A DNA stretch of 32,403 nt, from NCBI GenBank assembly GCA_938045445.1, contig CALIMM010000001.1:1-32403 (forward strand). Reading direction: 5' to 3'. Positions 16,089 to 24,168 of the stretch are shown here, piece by piece. The DNA comes from an uncultured Candidatus Saccharibacteria bacterium. Lineage in GTDB: Bacteria; Patescibacteriota; Saccharimonadia; Saccharimonadales; Saccharimonadaceae. Both the position numbers and the translations under genes were made by a program. The notes under the pieces are model-generated. The model worked only from the letters and a program-made list of their open reading frames with translations. It did no database searches and was not told the origin of the DNA. The stretch's first letter is position 1, and every line of letters starts with the position of its first letter.

Positions 16089-17408
16089 CTACGTAAGCCG
16101 ATCAAGCACCACCAAATGCTCACTGTGCGGTGTACGGGGGAAGAAGTTGTAGCCTCGGTGATAGGCAATGCCATAGTGCGTGGCAAGAAGCGCCACGTCG
16201 CGTGCCTGAGTGACGGGGTTGCAACTGAGGTAGAGGATGCGCTGTGGCTGGGCGGTGAGGAGTTTGGCAATAACATCAGCGTGGAGGCCGGCACGTGGTG
16301 GGTCCAGAATGATGAGCGCATCGCCAGTAATGTGTTCTAGTGCTTGCTCGCTGGGTGCAAGAACAGCCTTGGCTTGGCTTGTGCGGCCTAGCTGGTGGAT
16401 ATTACGCTGCATCTCACGCACCGCATCAGCGTTTATCTCTACTAGCGTGACGTTATTACTGCCGATCGTGAGGCCAATCGTCCCCACCCCGGCATAGAGG
16501 TCGAGCGTGGGCTGTGGTGTGCCATCCTGCACCTGGGCGAACCGCTGCATGTCGCGCAGCGCTTGCTCGTAGACCGGCAGATTAACCTGGAAGAACCCCT
16601 CAGTGGCATAGCGAAATGGCACGCCAAGAATGGCATCCTGCAATACAGGATCGCCAAAGCATGCCAAGCGCTCGGTGATGCGACTGGCTGGCGAACGGGG
16701 GTCGGAGTAGATGATCTCGCCGCCCTGGGCTGACAGAGCGGTGGCTTCGTCTGGGCTGATAACATCGCCTAGGTGGTCTTTGGTATAAAGCTGCCACACA
16801 CAGTTGCCGGCTTGGTCGCAGCGGATCAGGAGTGTCTTGAGCTGGCGCGCTGTCACTTGCTTGGTGCGCAGCAGGTCGCGCACCTGCCGGGCAAGCTGGT
16901 TGATCTCGGGCCGAGCTAAGCTCGTCCCGTCAACGACAATCTTGCCCTTGCTCCCCCGCCGAAAGAACGCGAGGTCGAGCGTCTCGATGCCATCCTCTGC
17001 CCTGTCGCTATACCAACTCAGCTCAACTTTATTACGGTAGCGATAGGGTACATCATCGCAAAAAACGTCAATTGGCTCTGGCAAGACAATATCGTGCAGC
17101 TCAAAGGCCTCCTCGATCAGCGCTGCCTTATAATGCTGTTCGCTCGCCAGTGGCATGATCTGCCATGGGCTGGTGCTGAGGTAGCTCTCGGGGTCGCGCG
17201 GCGCGATGCGCTCGGGCGAAGCAGTCAGCACCTCAGTCACCACTCCTTCGACGAAGTGAGATTTTTTCTTGGTGATGCGAATAGTGACGGTCTCGCCAGG
17301 TAACCCACCCCAAACGAAGGCTTTGCGGCCATCATCAAGCGTACCGAGGGCTTGCCCGCCACCGACTATCTTTTCGAGCTGGATTGTCGCGAATTTTGGT
17401 TTTCTCAT
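16089..17408 (-). CDS. RumA/TrmA-family RNA (uracil-5-)-methyltransferase
   Basis: Encodes 439 residues. An N-terminal TRAM RNA-binding domain (about 5-60) is followed by a central domain and a SAM-binding fold. Motifs seen: LDLYAGVGTIGLT (SAM loop), DPPRAGLH, catalytic Cys396 in LYLSCNPVTQARD, and FPRTPHSEHLVVL at the C-terminus. It methylates C5 of a uridine in 23S rRNA or tRNA; a TRAM domain favours the rRNA (RumA/RlmD or RlmCD) type. The Fe-S cysteines usually found after TRAM are absent (STSPWQIM occupies that place). The ATG is eight bases after a -10 box. Confidence 0.9.
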   Translation of the reverse strand: MRKPKFATIQLEKIVGGGQALGTLDDGRKAFVWGGLPGETVTIRITKKKSHFVEGVVTEVLTASPERIAPRDPESYLSTSPWQIMPLASEQHYKAALIEEAFELHDIVLPEPIDVFCDDVPYRYRNKVELSWYSDRAEDGIETLDLAFFRRGSKGKIVVDGTSLARPEINQLARQVRDLLRTKQVTARQLKTLLIRCDQAGNCVWQLYTKDHLGDVISPDEATALSAQGGEIIYSDPRSPASRITERLACFGDPVLQDAILGVPFRYATEGFFQVNLPVYEQALRDMQRFAQVQDGTPQPTLDLYAGVGTIGLTIGSNNVTLVEINADAVREMQRNIHQLGRTSQAKAVLAPSEQALEHITGDALIILDPPRAGLHADVIAKLLTAQPQRILYLSCNPVTQARDVALLATHYGIAYHRGYNFFPRTPHSEHLVVLDRLT

Positions 17409-17416
17409 TATAGTCT

Positions 17417-17422
17417 AGTATA
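17417..17422 (-). promoter_or_regulatory. -10 box for leaderless methyltransferase gene
   Basis: Minus-strand TATACT lies eight bases before the ATG at 17408; no Shine-Dalgarno is present. Confidence 0.6.
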
Positions 17423-17473
17423 CCATGTGTCGCGGGGTGATGGCGGCGTCGATGGGTGTTGTGTGGAGCTTCT

Positions 17474-19828
17474 CTATTTGCCTTGCTGCCACTGCCAGGT
17501 GGTGACCATCGGGTGGTCGGTGTGGTGCTCGCGTGCGTGGGCGAGGCACTGCTCAATCGCTGCTTGGCAGTGCCCCGTGAGGCGCTGGGCATCGTCTGGG
17601 GAGATAACGCCTGTTACACTAAGGCACGTTGCAGCGGCAATGGCAAGATCATAGCGGCTAGCCTGCTGGTGGATGAGGTTCATCATGAGCGTGTCGCCGT
17701 GAGGCGTTAGACCGAAGCTGTGAATGTCGAACTGCCGGCCATCGACTCCATAGGCAAAGAGCGTCGCAGCGAGGGAGCGCTCCTCGCCCGGATAGGCGAT
17801 AATCACCGGCTTGGTCGTTGTGAGGGTACGGGCGAGCGTTCGCTGCGAGACAGGCTGAGCAAGCGTGCCAAAGCCACGCGGCGTGAGGCTCGAGATATTG
17901 ACGCAGCGCACCCGGGCAGCCGGGCAAGAATGAGCGATGAGCTCAATAGCGGCCAGTACCTCTGTAGTAGCGACGTCGCCACACGCGGCAAGTACAATAT
18001 CTGGGCTGGTGTGGCTGGCGAAGTTCCACGTAGCAAGACCTGCGTGCATCTGAGCTCGAGCCGCCTTGGTGGTGAGCCAGGTAGGCTGCGTGGTATCGCT
18101 GGCATGCAATACATTGATTACCTGCGTGCTCGACAGCATCATATCGAGTGCTACCACCGCGCAGTTGCTATCGGCTGGGAAGTAGACCGTTGCTGGGGCA
18201 TCTCGCTGATCAAGCGCATTGGTTATCTGCTCGGCACTCTGGTGCGAGAGAATAGTGTTGAGGCTCGGTAGCGATGCGCCGCTTGGCTGGCTCGATAGAG
18301 CTGCAGTATACGAGCGACTTGCCGCGCTCATGTCCTTATGCAGGGACGCTCCAACGAAGACGCTTTGCCTCCCCTGCTCCAGATAGCCAAGCTGCATACC
18401 ACGGAGCGCACCTGCTGCTGGGTAGCTCATCATATGGCCATCTGGCGTGTGTGGCGCTACGCTGGGCTGGCTGCCCCACTGCCAGGCTCGCGGGTTTGAT
18501 GCAAAACGCTGAGCGAGTGTACCGCTCTGCAGCGACGGACTGATAAAAAGGCGGAAGCTATCTGGCGCTTCATCCTTGGAAAGATCAGACAAGTACGAAC
18601 CAACATGAGAGAGTGTATTGCTGCGCTGCGTGCCAGGTGGCGTCGCAACGACCGCATAGGGCTCAATAGCCGGCCGGCGTAGTCGCGTGGCCGACAGGGC
18701 GGGCTGCGTAGCGGTGAGCTGAGCTGTACCTAAGGAGGAGTCATTATCGGCATGAGCTGCAGCCGTGTGTGGCAGAGCCTTCGTCTCGGCAAACGTGAGA
18801 TTGCCTGCTGCATCAAACAGATTCTCTGGCTCACACCACGCAAGCACCTGAGTAAGCCATGCCTGCGTGCCTGCTCGGCTTGAGTCGGCACCATCTGCTT
18901 TGTGGTGAGCAAGCGCTGCCTGTGCCCGGGCAATGCTTGATGGCTGAGCGTCACTAGTATCATTCTCGGCTGGAGTGGGAGAGCTCTCTTGTGCTTCGTG
19001 GTCGTCTAGTAGCACCTCGAACTGTTCTGGAATACGCACAATCAACAGTGGTCGGCGAGCTTTGTGTGGGCGTGGCTGAGCTGGCTGGCGCAGAGCAGCA
19101 GTGCACTCGGCTGCCCAGGTGAGCGCAGCAGCGTAGTCTGCGTCTGGTTGGCGCGGGTCTGCCGTGGTGCAGTCAACGATTCGCGGCTCATACCCATAGC
19201 CGATGAAGAGCGCAAGCAGCTCGTAAGTAGAAAGCGTGGCGAGCAGTGTCTTGGGCCGCAGCTGGATGATCGGGATAATCGTGCCGTCAGTCGCAGGGCT
19301 AAGGAGCTTCGCCAAGTGCCACGGGGCATCGTCTTGGGCGGCCATGCTATCGATCAAGCAGTAGATCATTTGCTCTGGCTGGCTAAGTACTCTGCCGCTT
19401 GCCTGAGCGAGTGCGCCACCAAGACGAGCGTCACAGAGATGTATTGCGTTAGACAATGAGGTTTGCGGGTCGTGTGTTAACGTGCAGAGCGCATCAATCC
19501 CCGCTTGCGAGCGCGCAATATCGCAGTCAGGTTGTAACATATCATAGACGAGCGCATGAGCGCGTGCTGCAGCCCATCGCTCGCGATCGGTAATAATAAG
19601 TGGTGCTGTGCCATCTGATTGATCATACTCCGCAATCTGAGCCAAGCTAAAACTCAGCGCAAAGTCCGCCGCAAGCGCTACCCGGAGCTCATCCGAGAGA
19701 GTTTGCTTTATATCGCTTGTCTGCAATGGCTGTCCAGCTGGCGGGGTGCGCCAGAGTGCACGCTGTGCTAGCACAGTATAATAGGCCGCTTGCCGGTAGC
19801 GTATCGTCATCCCACCATTCGTATCCAT
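17474..19828 (-). CDS. phosphoketolase-family protein lacking catalytic residues
   Basis: Encodes 784 uninterrupted residues, close to the usual phosphoketolase length. Family features include IIPIIQL followed by LLALFIGYGYEPRIVD (184-219), PENLFDAAGNL in the middle, and a C-terminal third with PDIVLAACGDVATTEVLAAIELI, VRCVNISSLTPRGF and a final HTDHPMVTTWQWQ. The thiamine-diphosphate site is gone. The place of GPGHGG holds DRERWAAARA (81-90). The place of GDGE-E...N holds CLIDSMAAQDDAPWHLAKL (157-175). The His in GHWG and YAHL are replaced (SDELRVALAADFALSFSLAQ, 45-64). It should therefore not cleave xylulose-5-phosphate or fructose-6-phosphate. It may be a structural or regulatory pseudoenzyme. 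Start set by a -10 box seven bases upstream. Alignment is from memory of the family. Confidence 0.8.
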   Translation of the reverse strand: MDTNGGMTIRYRQAAYYTVLAQRALWRTPPAGQPLQTSDIKQTLSDELRVALAADFALSFSLAQIAEYDQSDGTAPLIITDRERWAAARAHALVYDMLQPDCDIARSQAGIDALCTLTHDPQTSLSNAIHLCDARLGGALAQASGRVLSQPEQMIYCLIDSMAAQDDAPWHLAKLLSPATDGTIIPIIQLRPKTLLATLSTYELLALFIGYGYEPRIVDCTTADPRQPDADYAAALTWAAECTAALRQPAQPRPHKARRPLLIVRIPEQFEVLLDDHEAQESSPTPAENDTSDAQPSSIARAQAALAHHKADGADSSRAGTQAWLTQVLAWCEPENLFDAAGNLTFAETKALPHTAAAHADNDSSLGTAQLTATQPALSATRLRRPAIEPYAVVATPPGTQRSNTLSHVGSYLSDLSKDEAPDSFRLFISPSLQSGTLAQRFASNPRAWQWGSQPSVAPHTPDGHMMSYPAAGALRGMQLGYLEQGRQSVFVGASLHKDMSAASRSYTAALSSQPSGASLPSLNTILSHQSAEQITNALDQRDAPATVYFPADSNCAVVALDMMLSSTQVINVLHASDTTQPTWLTTKAARAQMHAGLATWNFASHTSPDIVLAACGDVATTEVLAAIELIAHSCPAARVRCVNISSLTPRGFGTLAQPVSQRTLARTLTTTKPVIIAYPGEERSLAATLFAYGVDGRQFDIHSFGLTPHGDTLMMNLIHQQASRYDLAIAAATCLSVTGVISPDDAQRLTGHCQAAIEQCLAHAREHHTDHPMVTTWQWQQGK

Positions 19829-19835
19829 TGCTTCT

Positions 19836-19841
19836 AGTATA
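19836..19841 (-). promoter_or_regulatory. -10 box for leaderless phosphoketolase-like gene
   Basis: Minus-strand TATACT is seven bases before the ATG at 19828. It supports the upstream methionine rather than the in-frame Met7, and shows the gene keeps a promoter. Confidence 0.6.
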
Positions 19842-19912
19842 CACGCTTGTGCTTGCTGACGGAATAGGCCGAGGCGAGATTGTGCTCATTTACGACCCAT
19901 AGGCTTGTCTGC

Positions 19913-19918
19913 TACACT
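19913..19918 (+). promoter_or_regulatory. -10 box for leaderless Erm/KsgA-family gene
   Basis: TACACT lies six bases before the ATG at 19925. TTTACG at 19889-19894, 18 bases upstream, is a possible weak -35. This decides for 19925 over the longer open frame from 19880. Confidence 0.55.
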
Positions 19919-19924
19919 ACCAGT

Positions 19925-20659
19925 ATGAAACGACGCGTTGCTAGTCATGGCCAACATTTTTTGCGCAGCCCCCGCGTGGCGGCTATTCTATTGGGCCATA
20001 GTACTATTCGCCGGTGCGATACGGTTTATGACCTCGGGGCAGGTAGCGGTGTCATTACGAGCGCCTTAGCGCGGCGCTGCCAGCAGGTGGTAGCGGTTGA
20101 GAATGAGCCACGTGCGCTCGATGCTTTGCGCAGGCACACTATATCCATGCCACATGTCCGGATCATTGCGGCCGATATCCGCCGGCTTGCCCTCCCCACT
20201 GAGCCATATAAGGTGTTTGCTAATATCCCATTTGCGCTCAGTGCCGATATCGTGCGGATGCTCACCACTGCTTCTACTCCACCACAGGCGATCTATCTCA
20301 TCGTTCAGCGCCAATTTGCGTACAAGCTTGTGCCGAGCGACCGCCACTTTACGGCGGCACTGGGCACTCAGCTGGCACCGTGGTGGCAGGCGCGGATCCG
20401 CTACCGCTTGCGCCGGACAGACTTCACACCGCCACCCGCCGTCGATACAGTATTGCTTGAGCTCTTGCCGCGCACTGAGCCCTGGCTGCCCTGCAATCAG
20501 CAGGCAGCGTACAGCCAGTTTGTGGCGCAGCACTACGCCGAGCCGCGGCGCTTCGCTGCCCTGCCGCGAGCCCAGCTTGGCATCAACCCTGAACGTAAGC
20601 CATCAGAACTCCAGCCTAGGCAGTGGGTGCAGCTGTATCAAGCAATGCAGATGAAATAA
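19925..20659 (+). CDS. Erm/KsgA-family rRNA adenine dimethyltransferase
   Basis: Encodes 244 residues, the size of Erm proteins and slightly shorter than typical KsgA. Motifs seen: GQHFL (9-13), SAM loop DLGAGSGVIT (36-45), the acidic VENEP (58-62), DIRRL, catalytic NIPF (100-103) followed by ALSADIV, and FTPPPAVDTVLLEL near 180. NIPF with a following S-x-DIV resembles Erm, which dimethylates A2058 of 23S rRNA and gives macrolide resistance. KsgA normally has NLPY. The C-terminal domain is basic. Because a housekeeping KsgA is not seen in this window, a 16S role cannot be excluded. It diverges from the phosphoketolase-like gene and converges with the next. Confidence 0.82.
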   Translation: MKRRVASHGQHFLRSPRVAAILLGHSTIRRCDTVYDLGAGSGVITSALARRCQQVVAVENEPRALDALRRHTISMPHVRIIAADIRRLALPTEPYKVFANIPFALSADIVRMLTTASTPPQAIYLIVQRQFAYKLVPSDRHFTAALGTQLAPWWQARIRYRLRRTDFTPPPAVDTVLLELLPRTEPWLPCNQQAAYSQFVAQHYAEPRRFAALPRAQLGINPERKPSELQPRQWVQLYQAMQMK

Positions 20660-20713
20660 TAATAAACTTTCTAAACCAGGGTGAGCGGTCTACTGGCAAA
20701 CACCCTATGATAC

Positions 20714-22174
20714 CTACAGTGGCTCGTACTGATAAAATCGATTGCTGTCGTGTGCACGTGCATTGGTGATAATATGCGCTGGGCGCGTTAGGTCGCGATG
20801 CTGCTGGTGGTAAGCGCGCGTTGCAGTAAAGACAGTTTGCTGCTCAGGCACAGTGGTAACAACGCGCAATCGATCGTTATACCGGGCAATCATCTCGTAC
20901 ATTGGTCGCTCCGTCTCAGTCACGGCAAGGGTCATGGGGCGGTCAACCCGCACATTATCACCCTGGAGTTGGTTGTTGAGAAGCTTGACGTCGCTGGAGT
21001 AGTGGGCAAGAACCTCTGGGTTGTAGCGATAGGTCTCGGCATAGCGCCCAATACCAGTAAGGGTGAGCCCGCCAACCAAGAGAGCCATGGGTAACAGCCC
21101 AGCCACCCGGGCGTATGGGTTGCGTGGAAACATCTTATACCAGTGGTTAATCAGCCAGGCTGTGCCAAACGCGATGATGATCGCTACCACCGGAAAGAGC
21201 GAGGTCACCAGCTGTGGATTACTAATCACTACACCTAGGAGCGGCAAGCCCACCAGGAGCGCTGCATAGCTGCGGGCTGTATAGTAGTGGCTCAGGAGCG
21301 AGGCAAGACCAATCAGCATAATTAGAATCATACCGACCGAATACAATGGCTGCACGAGGTACGATTTGTTTGACGCAAAGAGCCCAAAGAGCGTCGTGCC
21401 AAGATGACGAAGATTTGTCCCCACATTGATCGATTCGAGCGGCAAGCCAAAGAGCTGCTTCAATACATCGTGGTTGGTGATGCTTGCGTAGATAAGTGGC
21501 AGCATCGCCACGAGGCCAATGACGGCTGCCAGAGCAAGACGGCTGCGCTGCACGCGCAGAATTGTATAACGAGCATGCGGATGAGATACCCCCAGAATCC
21601 CAAGGGCAACAACGACATAGATACCAAGTGGCGCATACAGCAGGAGTGCCGCCAGCACACAGGCCGTCACCTTCCATAAGGTAGAGAGAAACTTCTTCGT
21701 CCGAATGGCGCGCGTCGCAGCATAGAGCAGCCACACAGTGAGGCAGCTAAAGAGAATAGCTGGTGTGCCATCTTGCGCCAAGAAAAGGAACTGCGCCGTC
21801 ATCGTCACAAGGATCGTTGTAATAAGCGCAATGTTCCGGGAAAACCAGGAGCGAAACAGAAGGAGCAGCCCAAGCGCTGTCATCAGGGCGATTACCATAG
21901 ACGGCAGCTTAATTGACAGTGGTGTGACGCCGAGCACCGCAAAGCTCAATTTTTGCAGGCCATGATACGGCGCATTGATCACCATAGCAGGAGTAAGATT
22001 CTGGAAGGATAATTGGCTGCTTTGCAGCGCGCTATCGAGCTCACCCTGCCGCAACTCACCAGGGATAAACAGCCCAGCCAACACAACCGCCGCAATAATT
22101 GCCACCACCACAAAGCCATAGCCGAGGCCATACCGCCAACGGTACAAATGGTAGTCGACAACTTGCTTTGCCAT
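20714..22174 (-). CDS. multi-pass glycosyltransferase-like membrane protein (ArnT/PMT fold)
   Basis: Encodes 486 residues with about ten membrane helices between residues 18 and 395 and a soluble C-terminal part. After the first helix comes an acidic, periplasm-facing loop (PGELRQGELDSALQ), then INAPYHGLQKLSFAVLGVTP and LSIKLPSMVIALMTALGLLLLF. This succession is typical of lipid-phosphate-sugar-dependent C-type glycosyltransferases (GT83/GT39-like). The usual catalytic Asp/Glu pair is only partly evident, so enzyme activity is inferred. The ATG is eight bases after TATAAT. It may decorate surface glycans or lipids. Confidence 0.65.
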   Translation of the reverse strand: MAKQVVDYHLYRWRYGLGYGFVVVAIIAAVVLAGLFIPGELRQGELDSALQSSQLSFQNLTPAMVINAPYHGLQKLSFAVLGVTPLSIKLPSMVIALMTALGLLLLFRSWFSRNIALITTILVTMTAQFLFLAQDGTPAILFSCLTVWLLYAATRAIRTKKFLSTLWKVTACVLAALLLYAPLGIYVVVALGILGVSHPHARYTILRVQRSRLALAAVIGLVAMLPLIYASITNHDVLKQLFGLPLESINVGTNLRHLGTTLFGLFASNKSYLVQPLYSVGMILIMLIGLASLLSHYYTARSYAALLVGLPLLGVVISNPQLVTSLFPVVAIIIAFGTAWLINHWYKMFPRNPYARVAGLLPMALLVGGLTLTGIGRYAETYRYNPEVLAHYSSDVKLLNNQLQGDNVRVDRPMTLAVTETERPMYEMIARYNDRLRVVTTVPEQQTVFTATRAYHQQHRDLTRPAHIITNARAHDSNRFYQYEPL

Positions 22175-22182
22175 ATTGCCCT

Positions 22183-22188
22183 ATTATA
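22183..22188 (-). promoter_or_regulatory. -10 box for leaderless glycosyltransferase-like gene
   Basis: Minus-strand TATAAT is eight bases before the ATG at 22174, with no Shine-Dalgarno. Confidence 0.6.
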
Positions 22189-22207
22189 CCCGAGTTTGCG
22201 GGGGTGC

Positions 22208-22720
22208 TCAAGAGCGAACCGCCTGCCCTTTGCGCGTTCGCAGCAACACATACCACAGATAGAGTGAGCCAAGACCAGAGATGGCGAGGCCAAGAGCAGT
22301 ACCAGCCGTCGTCTGGAGAAAGGTATGTGGGCCGAATCCATCCTGAACAGCATAGTGATGGTAGAGATACACAGTGGCCAGGGCAACAAAATAACCAAGG
22401 ATGGCCACAAACGCTGCTGCTTGCTGACGATACGGTGCAATCGCTGAACGCACAGTGAGAATCATGACATAGATAGCTTGCACGGCGAGGTTGATTGCAT
22501 AGACAAGCATACCAAGCATGGTGATATACTCATGTGGCTGTGTCCCCTCAAAGCCAGTTGACGTGATGTAAATACCCATTGCTTCAACAAGAGTGAGAAA
22601 AACGCCGATAAGGATAATCCCGCAGCAGGCAAGAATGATAGCGAGGCGCTCGATGATTCTGCGCTGCTGTTTGGTTTGGGCTGTCTGAGTTGTGACGGTT
22701 GTTGTGTGGGATGTGGCCAT
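22208..22720 (-). CDS. four-helix membrane protein, unknown function
   Basis: Encodes 170 residues. AAGGAG is seven bases before the ATG at 22720, which rules out the ATG five codons upstream. A Thr/Gln-rich N-tail (1-20) precedes RRIIERL and four hydrophobic segments at about 25-48, 63-90, 102-120 and 132-158; the C-tail is basic. Its N-tail plus IIERL is echoed in the mini-ORF at 23438-23557, so it belongs to the same local gene family as the next two membrane proteins although overall similarity is low. Function unknown; transport or envelope roles are guesses. Confidence 0.7.
   Translation of the reverse strand: MATSHTTTVTTQTAQTKQQRRIIERLAIILACCGIILIGVFLTLVEAMGIYITSTGFEGTQPHEYITMLGMLVYAINLAVQAIYVMILTVRSAIAPYRQQAAAFVAILGYFVALATVYLYHHYAVQDGFGPHTFLQTTAGTALGLAISGLGSLYLWYVLLRTRKGQAVRS
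22644..22667. repeat. 24-bp repeat shared with 23472-23495
   Basis: AGGCGCTCGATGATTCTG and six further bases recur at 23472-23495 with one mismatch. They encode the IIERL region of this gene and of the chimeric mini-ORF. Confidence 0.7.
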
Positions 22721-22758
22721 AGATATCTCCTTCATTGCGCTAGGCTGCTTGTGATTGT

Positions 22759-22764
22759 ATTATA
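22759..22764 (-). promoter_or_regulatory. extended -10 for gene at 22720
   Basis: Minus-strand TGCTATAAT gives an extended -10; transcription near 22752 leaves a leader of about 30 bases carrying the AAGGAG site. This is a leadered counter-example to the leaderless genes. Confidence 0.6.
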
Positions 22765-22856
22765 GCAAGGTTACACAAAGGAGACACTTCCTCTGCCTCT
22801 CGAGGACTAAACGTAATATAGATAGTGGTATCATAGCGAGACCACAAACAAAGGTG

Positions 22857-23399
22857 TTATGTGAGTGATATAGGCTTGTTATTATTCGCTTGTCTTATCG
22901 ATGCTGACCGTCCCAACTGATACCACAGGTATATTGCGCCGAGTGTGATCATGATAATACCTATCAGTACCGCTAGAGGATTGGCAAATGCCATAATCTT
23001 CTGCTGGGAATGACTGTGTGTTAGTACATTATATCCCACCTCGATCAGCGCGAGCAGTGGATAGAGCAGTGTGATGCCTAGCCCAAAGCCTTCTTCGTGG
23101 TAGCGCTGCCCTGAGCGACGGGTGTAAGTATGGATCAGTGCAATTGCTTCGATAATGAGGACAATCCCGAGTATCCAGAATAAGCCTACAACAACATATT
23201 CTATCCAAATCAAGAATGCAAACGGCCCAATAGCAGAGACTGCAACTATCCAGCCAAGATATATCAGCCACCCAGCAGTGCCAAGGAGGCCAAGTACTCC
23301 ACCAACCATCGCACAGCGAACCAGTGGTGGGCAGGATGATGAGGAAGAGGGTGATTCTTTAGTAGATTGTATGCGTGATGATGTGGTGTGGCCTGTCAT
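22857..23399 (-). CDS. four-helix membrane protein, paralogue A
   Basis: Encodes 180 residues; AGGAGG eight bases before the ATG at 23399 fixes the start. A Ser/Thr-rich N-tail ends in SCPPLVRCAM, followed by four hydrophobic segments at about 33-58, 65-90, 110-130 and 140-160. RSGQRYHEEGF lies between helices 2 and 3. Closely related to the gene at 23605-24129: the SCPPLVRCAM, LGLLGTAGWLIYLGW and QRY.EEGF segments match, and 48 bases are identical. No family recognised; the paired Cys in the tail could bind metal or form a disulphide. Confidence 0.72.
   Translation of the reverse strand: MTGHTTSSRIQSTKESPSSSSSCPPLVRCAMVGGVLGLLGTAGWLIYLGWIVAVSAIGPFAFLIWIEYVVVGLFWILGIVLIIEAIALIHTYTRRSGQRYHEEGFGLGITLLYPLLALIEVGYNVLTHSHSQQKIMAFANPLAVLIGIIMITLGAIYLWYQLGRSASIRQANNNKPISLT
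23248..23295. repeat. 48-bp block identical to 23978-24025
   Basis: Every base of this stretch recurs at 23978-24025, while the surrounding coding sequences have clearly diverged. It encodes the LGLLGTAGWLIYLGW helix of the two paralogues. This points to recent gene conversion or strong constraint. Confidence 0.85.
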
Positions 23400-23429
23400 T
23401 GCAACGGTCCTCCTATGTGTCATAACTAA

Positions 23430-23479
23430 GCATAGCATTAATTATGCCGCCTGTCGAGACTCATGAAGCGTAGGCGCTC
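23430..23479. repeat. duplicated dnaB 3' end
   Basis: Matches 24161-24210 at 45 of 50 bases. The 24161-24210 copy is the dnaB stop region plus the promoter of the next membrane gene. The copy here supplies the tail of the mini-ORF and the promoter of paralogue A. Confidence 0.8.
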
Positions 23480-23557
23480 GATGATTCTGGGCTGCCCCAG
23501 TGGAGGATGCTTGAGCTGGATCGCTTGCGCTGGGATGGTTTGTGTTTGAGCCGTCAT
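23438..23557 (-). CDS. chimeric 39-residue ORF ending in the DnaB tail
   Basis: Starts MTAQTQTIPA and has GAGGAG six bases before its ATG. The first 29 residues resemble the N-tail of the protein at 22208-22720, ending QPRIIERL. The last ten, RFMSLDRRHN, copy the DnaB C-terminus (RFMSLDKRHD), and its TAA sits close to the corresponding dnaB stop. The join is at the shared ERL codons. It looks like a recombination scar left by tandem duplication of the dnaB tail with the downstream membrane gene. It retains a ribosome site and a -10-like TATATA, so it may be expressed, but function is doubtful. Confidence 0.5.
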   Translation of the reverse strand: MTAQTQTIPAQAIQLKHPPLGQPRIIERLRFMSLDRRHN

Positions 23558-23604
23558 AGTATTCTCCTCGCTATATATGTGCAATAATTGCTAATGTGAT
23601 ACGT

Positions 23605-24129
23605 CTAAAAACCTAGAAGTCTTTTTCGCGCAGCTTTGCTGTGTATTAGTGCTGAGTATCCCATCGAATACCACATACATACAGCACTTAGGGTAGTTAC
23701 CATAATACCGAAAAGGCACAACTGTGGGCTTGACGAAAACACATGAATTTGCTGCGCAGACAGAGCATTATAGATTGCCTCGCCCGCCATCAGCAACGGA
23801 AAGAACAGTATCAAGGCAAGCCAAAATCCTTCTTCGCGATAACGCTGGTTGCCATGGCTGGTGTATGTACGAATAATTGCAACTCCTTCGATAATAAGCA
23901 TAACACTCAGCCACCAGAAAAGAGTTATCAAACTAATATGTAACAAAAAATATGGTGTAAAGAGAAAAACTGCGAACATCCAGCCAAGATATATCAGCCA
24001 CCCAGCAGTGCCAAGGAGGCCAAGTGCTCCACAGATCATCGCACAGCGGACTAGGGGCGGACAAGATGATGAGGCGGTAGATGACTCTTTGGTTAGTTGT
24101 TTGCGTGGCGATGTCGTGCGGGCTACCAT
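23605..24129 (-). CDS. four-helix membrane protein, paralogue B
   Basis: Encodes 174 residues; AGGAG about ten bases before the ATG at 24129 supports the start. Same plan as paralogue A: Ser/Thr-rich N-tail ending SCPPLVRCAM, four membrane helices at about 30-53, 58-82, 103-123 and 135-155, and a basic C-tail (SKAARKRLLGF). The N-terminal half matches paralogue A closely and the C-terminal half has diverged. Its promoter region, just after the dnaB stop, is also repeated in front of paralogue A. Family unknown. Confidence 0.72.
   Translation of the reverse strand: MVARTTSPRKQLTKESSTASSSCPPLVRCAMICGALGLLGTAGWLIYLGWMFAVFLFTPYFLLHISLITLFWWLSVMLIIEGVAIIRTYTSHGNQRYREEGFWLALILFFPLLMAGEAIYNALSAQQIHVFSSSPQLCLFGIMVTTLSAVCMWYSMGYSALIHSKAARKRLLGF
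23978..24025. repeat. 48-bp block identical to 23248-23295
   Basis: Second copy of the identical block, within paralogue B. Confidence 0.85.
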
Positions 24130-24168
24130 TGCTGTGGCTCTCCTATGCTTAATAGCTATAGCATAGCA

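Noticed and set aside
20660..20713. Bidirectional terminator between the converging Erm-like and glycosyltransferase-like genes
   Set aside because: AGGGTG/CACCCT can pair, but the 17-base loop and lack of a T-run make it unconvincing.
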